Shown: one piece after another, positions 55,285-64,000 of the stretch
Numbering within the stretch: the stretch's first letter is position 1
Layout: each line of letters begins with the position of its first letter
NCBI GenBank assembly: GCA_037178675.1
Contig: JAYMGJ010000215.1
Coordinates: 1 to 64,000 of the forward strand
Reading direction: 5' to 3'
Source: Scleroderma bovista
Lineage: Eukaryota > Basidiomycota > Agaricomycetes > Boletales > Sclerodermataceae
DNA length: 64,000 nucleotides
Notes under the pieces: model-generated
Told to the model about the DNA's origin: nothing
What the model saw: the letters and a program-made list of their open reading frames with translations, nothing else
Databases searched by the model: none
Program-made: the position numbers and the translations under genes

Positions 55285-57078
55285 TCAATATGTCTCTACA
55301 AGCCGAGCGATAGTCACAGCTTCCTCCTCATCCTCCGGTTGCATAAATCTCTCCAGCGTCTACAAAACGATCGCGACTCAGCCCAGTGAACGACCAACAA
55401 CCATCGGTCAGTGGCTCACCTTGTTCACAACAACAAACTTCTTCACTACATCTTCCCCGATAAACTCCCCAATCTTATGGTCCTCTAACAAACACCTCCT
55501 CGCACTCTCCACATTCAACGGAAGTTGCTTCGTAATCCCTTTCTCAGCCCGCTCTGCCTCACTCATCTTAGCCGCCGCCAGCTCCCCACAACGCTCCATC
55601 TCTAACGCAAGCCTATCCCTGATCCCAATAATACCAGCACTCAGTAGACCTGAGAGCACAAAATATGGGTTCGCAGTACCATCAACCGACCTGACTTCAA
55701 GGTTGCGCGAGTGCGGTGAACTAGGGTTCGCGAGCCGCACAGGCGCTTCCCGGTGGTCGATACCCCAGCAGACCCATGTCCCGCCAGACCAGATGCCGTC
55801 CTGCATTCGCGCATAGGACTGGGGGAGTGGGAGTGTGAATGCGATGACGGAAGAGATGTGCGTCATGAGTCCAGCTAGGAAGTGGTATTCGTGTGTTGTG
55901 AGCAAGGAGGGGTAGCTTTGTGAGGGTAGGGGGGATCCTGTGGTGGGATGTACAGAGATGTGAGTATGGGCACCGTTTCCCCCTGGAATGGTTTGAGTAC
56001 CCTTATGCGTATGAGAAGAGGGATATAGTAATCACGGAGGACATACCGTCAATGTGCAGTCTGGGTGCGAGTGTCGCACGTAAGCCGTGTTTTCTCGCGA
56101 TATTGTAAATTGTCTCTCGTGTGTGCACCAGTGCATCGGCTGCCTCGAGGGGGGAAAGAGGGCCTGTGACAACCTCGTACTGCACGGGCAAGAGACGAGC
56201 CAGAGTCAGTAGGGCATCGTCCGAAGTGAGCGTGTAACTACAAAACTCGGAGAGAACCAACCTGCCCAGGGGCTGATTCAGAATGGAACATCTGAAGCTC
56301 AATGCCAGATTTGTCAAGTGCTTCTGCGATCTCCTCGAGTATAGTGAGCTCTATTGTACCCGTTCCGAGTGCGGCGGGACTGCACCACACATGATTGTTC
56401 ACGGTATCGATGGGGTTGGTCGATTTGAGGAGTATGAACTCTGTCTCGAAGCCGACGAGGAATTGTATGTTGAGTTCCTGCTCTGCATATCTATCCGTAT
56501 TACATCATCAGCACACATACTGGCTGACACAATGCACCACTCTAAGTACTTCAAGATCCGCTTTAAGTTTGTCCTAGGACACAGGGGTACATCAAGCCGT
56601 CCCCCAATAGACGCCTTCTCCTCGAAAAACCCAAACACAGACGCATGTCCGGGTGTATACCCACACAGCCTGAGGCTTGAGAGATCCACTGCCACGAGGT
56701 ATTCTCCCTCTGCGGAGAACCCCTCTGCCAGCCTCGTGAGAACGAAGCCAAACATGGCTTTGGGGACAGTGACGCCAGGACGGGATGATTCGAGGAGTTT
56801 GTTGAAGTGGGAGACGGTCAGTATCTGACAGCCCCCCTGATTGCAAAAATCGACCCAATAGACACGAACGAACTTGACGCCAAGATCTTCGAGTTGGCGG
56901 GATTTCTTGCGGAGAGTACCTGTGCAGACAGTCGAAGGGGTGTACTTGACTCCGAAATCGATGGTGGACACGGCTGCTGCCGCGGTGGGTGGAACAATGG
57001 AACCGTTGAGCTAGTAGTGGTTGTATCAATTCGGTGGTCGAATTGCTATGAAACACTTACATGCAGTGTATCGATCAT
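55285..57078 (-). CDS. Glutamine-synthetase-like protein, FluG C-domain type (6 exons)
   Basis: A member of the glutamine synthetase superfamily, the group that ligates ammonia or amines to a glutamate-type carboxylate with ATP. Exons in coding order: 57061-57078, 56550-57010, 56262-56490, 56047-56179, 55420-55982 and 55285-55359, giving 492 residues. The beta-grasp part has VKFVRVYWVDFCNQ and FGFVLTRLAEGFSAEGEY. The catalytic part has FLVGFETEFILL, GTGTIELTILEEIAEALDKS, the ATP/glutamate-site motif GGNGAHTHISVHP, WVCWGIDHREAPVRLANPSS and NLEVRSVDGTANPYFVLSGL. It lacks the N-terminal amidohydrolase of full FluG and is not the housekeeping eukaryotic enzyme by motif wording. It sits between MATE copies, so a role in making or modifying an exported amide is conceivable, but this is inference. 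Confidence 0.88.
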
Positions 57079-59166
57079 GGTTACGGTTTTTACGCACAGT
57101 GATGGTTAGTAGTAAAGACAAATGTGGGTTGAGACGGATGACTGCAGGTTCATTTATGACACCCTATTCGGATCCCACAGCGCTGCGCCTCGTTGTCCCA
57201 GAATTGAGTTCCGTCGCCGTCGGCGCAAGACGAAAGTGACTAAGTGCAGTTGATAAGATAACGCATTCTTTCTGCTTTGGGACTAAGGGCGCCTAAGGAT
57301 GACAACATTTGACACCCCGCGCGACCCAAAGTACCTCCTCACCAAAGGGATACGACTTTGGATTCTTTGGATTGGTATCGATTCCCCAGTGCATTGCAGC
57401 AAGTTGCATACAATAGACAATACTCACATGTTTCCTCTTTAATTTTTGGAATGTAGCCAATAAATGATGGCGCTACGCCCTGCAACCAACCATACCTTAT
57501 TTATATGGCTGCGAATCGACGGCGAACTTGACCCCGGCACTTGAGGCGTGGCCATGCATCACATCGTACGCTCCTCGTAGCTCATTTTAGCAGTCGCTGG
57601 AAACAGGATCAAAAGGATCAAAAGGGCATTGTTTGGCGGCATACCAGTAGGATGGAGTTTGGATACCCTCCCTATGTAAGCTGGCAGATAGGCTCTTGTA
57701 GAGGAATATTAGGGCTTTGGAGGACAGGAGTGACGCTTATATATAAGATCGACCAACCAAGGACGGATCCGTAGGTTCGCAATTCGACGAGTACGTAGAA
57801 ATCGACACAGAGATGAGCAGTGTCTAGTCACGAGCACTCGATAGTCTCCTAAGCCAGACCGTAGTGAGAGAGTTGCCGAGGAGAGTTCGGCGGGTGAAGA
57901 AGTTTTTATATATATCAGTGCCGACGTGAAACAGTGGGTGTTGTCGAACATCGATGTTCCTTCCCGTCCAGCGACGATGATCCTTACCAGACGCGCAGAT
58001 GGGATGGAAAATATTTCAGTGTACAACAAGAGCGTGCACTCCTCCAGCCGGTCCTTTCATCATTGGTGGCAATGTCAGTCATGCGCAATCTAGCGAGCAA
58101 ACTTTCTTTCTCTGTCTCAGTGCATCTCCCCAGGCTCCTCATAACTTGCCCACTCCCACTTCACCAGTCGTCAATTACATGAAATACAGTCGTAACTGCT
58201 TTTATTGGCGCCGTAAGTTATATTTCCCATTCAGCATGTGCTGTGCCAATGATTCCCCGGGCCGAGCCCACCCTTTTGATATTGTTCTGACAATCATTGA
58301 CAATGTTCAAAGCTGAACTCATCCTTTCGGGCTCATATAAATAGGACGCATCACCTTGCTTCCCGCATCGTTGCGCCTCCCTTCCAGGATAAGTATCAAC
58401 TCTGCATCTAGGCATTCTTTCTTCAGCATTTTATCAGGGTCCCATACCATGGTTTTTACAGTTTCAAGGACCTTTTAAATTCATCCCAGTGAGAATCATC
58501 GCTGTTGTTGCATCCTTGAATTCAGTGCTTTTCTTGATTGCCATCTTCGTACATTATTGACCCCTATGTTGAACATTCATTACCAAACCTGCGTTGCTTT
58601 GTCTCATTGCGATTATCCACTACTAAGGCTGAAGTACCCAATTTAAGTGTGATGACAACAGGGGCCATGAACAGCTCTCAGGTCAGTACAGCGAGGGGAG
58701 GGAATGCAATAGTCTGAACTTTGAAGAGTCTATGATTCAGACGACTGTGATTACAGAAAGTTAAACCTACATGCCACATGCGATCGCGACGATAGGGGAC
58801 TCAAACATTGCTGCTAACTGTAAGTATTGAAGAAAATACTGATGCCGCCATATCGATGTAATTCAAGCAGTGTTCAAACATATTAGACACTACTTTTGGA
58901 TCATGATGGCCCCTGCTTAGTCCAACTCCGATGGGTTCTGAACTTACTGATTTTTTGAATACTTGAGAAGCACTCTGACAAATTACATCATGATGGAGAC
59001 GAAGTTTACGACAAAGCTTACTCACTTAACCAAACGGGAACTTCTGCTCGGCTAGTACGTGTTGCAGATCTGGGTGACCCTTTCTAAGCTGGGCCACCGT
59101 GTCTCCCAGGAAGTTTTAGTACATAGAGCAGTCTCTGTTCTGGGTTGGTTTCAGCCCATGGTGAGG
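57079..59166. other. Intergenic, no supported gene
   Basis: About 2.1 kb between the divergent GS-like gene and MATE copy 2. Short frames only. A 10-bp inverted pair (caggggccat near 58655, atggcccctg near 58907) was noticed but is too short to define an element. It should carry both promoters. Confidence 0.45.
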
Positions 59167-61593
59167 ATGTCGCACCAACACTCGACATCGCAGTCACGTC
59201 CTCACGACTATGCCATCCTTGCCCACTCTCAAAATGACCGTACTTGTCATTGCCGAGACTGTGCGCCCAGCATTCAAGCCAATGACGATAATGAACTATC
59301 TCCTCCCCGTGGCATTCCAATCAGACCCGTTACCAACATGGCAGATATCTCTGAGCACACCCCACTTATCGGGCATGACCCTCCCATCCCTCGTATACAC
59401 CAAACTTCTGATGACAGTATCTGCAGTGAACAGTCCGGCGAGCGGATACCCTCAACTCGGATGTTCTGCGAGGAGCTGAACGTTCTCACACGATACTCCC
59501 TTTCAGTCTTTGCGTACGCACAAAAATATCTAATATCTACTGAAGGCTTTTTCAACCTTGCGTCCGTCATTTGCATAGGGCATCTGTCCACAGTTTCTCT
59601 CGCAGCTGGCACACTTGGCATGATGACTGCATCTGTCACCGGATATGCCATTGTACAGGGTTTTGCTTCCACTCTGGATACCCTCTTGCCTCCAGCGTGG
59701 ACATCGGATACTCCCCACATGGTCGGTCTGTGGACTCAGAGGACAGGTCAGTCTTACATCACTTCACCGTCTTCTATGGCTATGCTCACCTATTCCACCA
59801 ACAGTCATCATGACTATAATCGGCCTTATTGTAAATTACCGTTCCTCTTATCTGCCCAAAATGGGCTAAATTAACCTGCCTCCAAGCCTATTCTCACCTT
59901 GTGGTTCAATATCGAACCAATCCTCCTGCTTCTCAAGCAGGAGCCCGAGGTGGCCCACCTCGCTGGCGTCTTTCTCAAATATGCAGCATGGGGTCTTCCT
60001 GCGTATAGTTTCAACTGCATAATCAAGTACGTTGTTCGCGCCTCATCAGTATCCCGTACCGACGCGTATCCATCGCTAGACGGTACTTCCAGTCTCAAGG
60101 ACTCTTCGCAGTCCCAGCAAGGATCACCCTGATCGTTGCGCCATTCAACGCGTTTCTCAACTGGTTCCTTGGTATGTGATTGACTAGTCGAAGATTTGCG
60201 TAACCGAAGTCGTGTTGTTTGTCTAATCACACTAGTGTATCCGTTGGGACTATCCTTCCGAGGAGCACCGATCGCGTCCGCGCTCTCCTTCAACCTGGTG
60301 GCACTCGCACTGATTTTGTATGGATACTTCCTTGTCCCGCGTACAGCCTGGATCCCGATCGGACGCGGCATATGGCAGGGTTGGGGTTTACTTGGCCGAT
60401 TGGGTATCGCAGGAATCGGTATGTGTATCCCCTGAATTGCGGGTCCATTAAAGCCAGGAATGCTGATTGATTTCTTTAACATATTAGGCCAAATCGCATC
60501 AGAATGGTGGACATGGGAATTAACAGCTTGTAAGTAGTAGTCTTCGACTCCATATGGTGAGGCTCATGGACTGTATGGATATCTAGTTATTGCAGGCTTG
60601 TGAGCATTTTTTATCTGCACACGGTGTAGGAGATGGGATTTAATTGATTATTTGTTGTGCAGGCTGGGTTCCGTCACGCTGGCTGCACAGTCTACGCTCC
60701 TTGTCACTGTCTCGATTGCATATCAAGCGCCGTTTGCGATGAGCGTCGCTACATCTGTCCGGTTAGTGCTCTTCATTCTGGTTTCAACTCCTGGTCGTTC
60801 CATGGTCCAACTGATTTATTCCCCCCACAATGAACCGATAGTATTGGTAACCTTCTTGGTGAGGGCAAGGCCCGTCGGGCTAAAGTTGGCGCCCAGGTTT
60901 CGATTGTCCTTGGCGCGATTATTGGATGTACTTGGTGGTATGTGCTCCTTTAATCCATCTATATCGGTTTCCTTACCTGGTGGCCTTTTCGCCCCCAATC
61001 ATTACTTTACTATTTTTGCTCTCCCTCCACGCTGACCATCTAGCACGACTCTCCTCATATCCCGCTCAAAATGGACTTACCTATTTAACGATGACCCCGA
61101 CGTCGTCTCACTCGTATATGCCGTGATACCGCTCACTGCTCTCTCCCTTGTGTTGGATGCAATCAATACCCTTGCGGCTGGAGTCCTTCGAGCTAGAGGA
61201 ATGCAGATGATGGGTACGTTGTTCAATTTGAGGTGGGTAACCCTTGTTTGGTGCTCAACGTAGAGTGACGCTGACATTCGTGCCCACTCTCCGTCCGTCT
61301 CCAACTCTTCATGCTGCCCTATCATTGTTTTGTGTTGCTTGGTTTCACATTTATCGTGCAGTGGATATTATGCTTTCGGTCTCCCGCTGGGTTTCCTTTT
61401 CACCTCCTACTTTGGCTTCCACCTTTCCAGTCTCTGGGTCGGATTGTCGGCTGGTCTGTTGTTTTCTGCCATCGTGTCGGTGTGGATCGCAGTTGTGCGG
61501 GCTGATTGGGAAGTCGAGGTTAAGAAGGCAAGAGCGAGGGTCAAGGAAGAAGAGGTGGGCGCACATAGAAAAAGAGGAAGGATCCACACATAA
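59167..61593 (+). CDS. MATE family efflux transporter, copy 2 (11 exons)
   Basis: Paralog of copy 1, in opposite orientation. Exons are 59167-59746, 59805-59830, 59887-60026, 60080-60171, 60236-60418, 60488-60529, 60587-60599, 60663-60761, 60842-60937, 61044-61232 and 61362-61593, giving 563 residues. It shares [64 protein letters not shown] and [14 protein letters not shown]. All later exon borders coincide with copy 1, including a 13-nt exon. The first intron of copy 1 is absent here: only gta remains at 59514-59516, read as part of FAYAQKY, and the following loop differs. An in-frame ATG three codons upstream (59158) is a possible start, but the partial copy at 63923 supports 59167. Complete and apparently functional; substrate unknown. 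Confidence 0.9.
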
Positions 61594-62449
61594 ACCATTT
61601 GTGAATATCTTGATGAAGTAAACCCACCAAATGAAAGGCACAAGCACTTGTGCAAATGGAGTCATAGTATCTACAACTATCATACTTGTTGTGAGAGAAA
61701 ACCTTTAGGCCTAATTAGACCACCCTTCGATTGTTTCTATTCTTAAGTTCTCAGTAATGGCCCCAATTGGTGCTGTCCCTGTTCACTTTGTTAGTGCAGT
61801 CGTGGGCTTACCTCCCAGAACGTTGGTCTGAACTGTGCAATTACTACAAACACAAACGTTTGGATCGTCGCTACTTGTTCTTTGCACGCCAACCGGACTC
61901 CATCAACGCCTGTCCGTTGTCCCCTACTTCGCCATTCCTAAATCCCTATCTCCAGAGTACATCCGGTCCCAGGAGCGCTGTTCGAGGTCGGAGTTGCAAC
62001 CCCCGATGCATTTCCCACTGCTTGGTTATTTGGTGGGCAATCGATACGCCCTCCGAAGATTCGCATTTCTGAAATCGTAGCTTGTCTTTTGAAACAAGAG
62101 CACAAATAGCGGTGGCACTTTTCGGTGTCGTGTAACTCGCATCTAGTACGGATCCTGGTGGGACACACCTTTGGATGGCGTCTTTGGTAGAGTACCATAG
62201 CAGAAAATAGTATGCTTTGAGTCCATCGGCGCCAGTGGTTATATTTGGCTTCTTGGCCAACAAGTTAGATCGGAATCGTGGAAACGTGTGACTGATTCTC
62301 CCTTGGGAACCCTTTTGATTTCGTTACCCGCGTTCGTCCCTCTTACCTGACAGGTCCGACCGTGATATGTCCATCTGTCCGTCCTCGTATTTCGCATAAA
62401 ATAAGCCGGTCTGTTCAATTGCCTCGCTTGTAACGTTTGTCCTGCCTTT
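61594..62449. other. No supported gene
   Basis: About 850 bp downstream of MATE copy 2. Open frames near 61835-62263 on both strands show no family pattern. It may be debris of the duplicated MATE unit or of an unrelated gene. Confidence 0.4.
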
Positions 62450-62770
62450 GACTGCTTCCATTGGGAGTGATGTCCTTAGGGCGGGAGTGAATACAATTGG
62501 TAATTGGACAGTTGAATCTGATGGTAGACATTCCGATCGTCTTTGTCACTGTCATATCTATATCTTCTTTCGGTTATCTCGTCACATACCTGGCTTTCTC
62601 GCAGTGTGCACGCAGTCCATTGATTCCCTGGACACCCCTTTTGACGTTTTCCTTACTTTCGAGTTTCATTACACGCGGCTCTGCATTGGATTACTGGCCG
62701 CCTCTTCCGCAATCTCCGTGTGGTTCGGGTTCGTGCAGGCGCCGGAGGGAAGGGAACCGAGAAAGTAAGG
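62450..62770 (+). pseudogene. MATE relic, last two exons only
   Basis: A decayed copy of the MATE 3' end. The block around 62468-62510 (VLRAGVNTIG) matches the end of exon 10 of copy 2 ([11 protein letters not shown]). The block around 62660-62745 (FHYTRLCIGLLAASSAISVW) matches its last exon (FGFHLSSLWVGL, SAIVSVWIAVV). Order and spacing fit two exons with an intron between. The rest of the gene is missing, and the frame is broken. It lies between copy 2 and the next MATE start, in the same orientation, so it is probably the remains of an intermediate tandem copy. Confidence 0.7.
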
Positions 62771-63922
62771 GAATCAGGCGAGCGCATGGGGACCAAAAAC
62801 AGAAGAGTTGCGGGGAAGAGTCTGTTGAGAAATCTATGACAAGTGAGGATATCATGATAACGCCAGCGATAAATTGAAGTGCAGATACCCGGTTCAATCG
62901 CAAATGAATGAGAAGTTCTCTTCGGGCGAGGAAGATCGACGACCTATTATGCAAGTCGTTGTCGTATCCGTAAACGGGGATATGTAGGAAGATTGAGCGA
63001 TCTTTGATACCTGCATCCAGATCATTATCTTTCTCTTCATTTTGACAGAAGCTTGACTCTGATGGTATAGTGCGCTCCCCTCTATTTTCTTTTCTGGCCC
63101 CGTCGGCATGGTTAAATATTCCGTGGTTAAAGGCCACCTCTGCGTATTGAACTCCGAATTTCTTCCCTCAAATGGGCAACCAACACCGCCTTGTAATCAC
63201 CGGTGGCTATTTCTATCTCTGACTGGTTCATCGAGTAGTACTGCTGGTCGCCGTCAATATGCACTCCTGAAATGAAGAATGTATTTGCATTCAAGACTAA
63301 GATTGCCCATGTATGTACTTACATCGAATCGGTCTGTTCTTGTCGTTGATTTCGCCTGGATTCGGACTCGATTATCGATAGCCTTCCTTCCGGAAGCAAC
63401 CCTGGGAAATGGACTGTCCCTGGGATGGTATTACTATCAAAGTTTGGAGTTGAGGCGGAGTTCCTGTTTCGTAACCACCATGATCATATCCTCGAAATCA
63501 GTCTACATAGGTCGAATGCCACCCTCGACTCGAAGGAAGGGAAACAGATTGCCCAAAGATGGGATGGTTCGCGTCTCGCTGAGTGGGATCCTGCTTTTGT
63601 ATCAGGAAACAGGCTGGATTGGCGTCATTGCGCTGTTTGACTGTCTGGACACTGGCAAAAATTAGACCCATGGACGAAGGGCGTAGAGCGAACGTGGGTA
63701 TGAGTTACTTGCCCATTCAGACTTATGAGCAGGACCAGCGTCAGACCCACCACGTTGAACGTTTCTAACACCGAAGAACAATTCGTCGCCACCATGTTGA
63801 ACGGCGACAATGTGGATCCACCAAATACATACAATTAGCTGATTGATGAGTCAGTTTTTTCTTGAGTACTTCTGCCGGATGCTGCTCGTGTGATCAGTCG
63901 CAGAGACTCTGTCTGACCAGCC
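62771..63922. other. Intergenic before MATE copy 3
   Basis: About 1.15 kb. Plus-strand frames at 63279-63665 and 63425-63640 (FGVEAEFLFRNHHDHILEI, QRWDGSRLAEWDPAF) look somewhat protein-like but match nothing I know and lack a clear start or splice structure. The promoter of the following MATE copy should be here. Confidence 0.4.
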
Positions 63923-64000
63923 ATGTCATCGCTCCAGCACTCGACACCACAGTCGCTCCCCCACGACTATGCCATCCTCTCCCACTTCAATGAGGACTCT
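63923..64000 (+). CDS. MATE family transporter, copy 3 (start only, runs off window)
   Basis: The last 78 bases begin with ATG and read MSSLQHSTPQSLPHDYAILS, which lines up with the start of MATE copy 2 (MSHQHSTSQSRPHDYAILA) at both base and residue level. Only 26 codons of the soluble N-terminus are present. Whether the rest is intact cannot be seen. It is in the same orientation as copy 2 and the relic. Confidence 0.8.
   Translation, partial: MSSLQHSTPQSLPHDYAILSHFNEDS

Noticed and set aside
58650..58920. Element bounded by a 10-bp inverted pair (caggggccat / atggcccctg)
   Set aside because: Arms are too short for 250 bp of spacing and there is no target-site duplication or internal structure.
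1..64000. CRISPR arrays, rRNA operons, complete transposons
   Set aside because: No regularly spaced repeats, no rRNA-like sequence and no transposase or reverse-transcriptase motifs were found; the genome is eukaryotic.

Overview
The window is nuclear DNA of a filamentous basidiomycete, most likely an Agaricomycete. Coding regions are broken by many short introns (mostly 46-76 nt, GT...AG, with CTRAY-like branch sites), both strands carry genes at about one per 2 kb, and protein similarities recalled from memory (IKS-type kinase, DUF7137-like protein, LGDYG-type hypothetical protein) are mushroom-like. I cannot name the genus. All gene models were spliced by eye from reading-frame continuity, splice sites and remembered family sequences, with no database search.

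Layout. 1-2 kb: no recognisable gene, then a small secreted cysteine-rich protein (2.06-2.31, minus). 2.7-6.0 kb: PRP3 (minus) and MRPL16 (plus), sharing a 98-bp divergent promoter. 6.1-9.7 kb: a decayed glutathione transferase tail, the intact omega-like GST (minus) and a D-amino-acid oxidase (plus). 10.3 kb: a long inverted repeat. 10.8-13.1 kb: fimbrin. 13.4-15.8 kb: SET/MYND protein. 16.4-19.2 kb: NOC3 (minus). 19.6-21.5 kb: FAAH-type amidase. 22.2-24.1 kb: MOB/phocein protein with a long acidic tail (minus). 24.4-26.4 kb: NCS1 nucleobase permease. 27.2-29.0 kb: glomulin/YAP-binding family protein (minus). 29.6-32.2 kb: IKS1-type kinase (minus). 32.6-33.4 kb: DUF7137-like surface protein. 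33.4-38.4 kb: gene-poor, with one Ser/Pro-rich protein. 38.4-43.7 kb: a hypothetical protein, QTRT2 and a J-protein, all plus. 44.3-47.6 kb: a HET-domain gene broken by an internal inversion, then an LGDYG-type hypothetical gene. 48.7-51.6 kb: peroxisomal ABCD half-transporter. 52.0-64.0 kb: two intact MATE transporters, a MATE relic and the start of a further MATE copy, with a glutamine-synthetase-like gene between.

The left 43 kb is mostly conserved housekeeping genes: splicing, mitochondrial translation, actin bundling, ribosome biogenesis, tRNA queuosine modification. The right 20 kb is more fluid: heterokaryon-incompatibility-type domain, inversion, tandem transporter copies and relics. 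The strongest unusual signal is the HET gene. Its middle third lies in reverse orientation between two copies of the 6-bp palindrome GATATC, and turning it round would give one open frame. Secondary signals are micro-exons (7 nt in PRP3, 13 nt in both MATE paralogs, 15 nt in the J-protein), three probable GC-AG introns and a GST partial duplication caught in decay.
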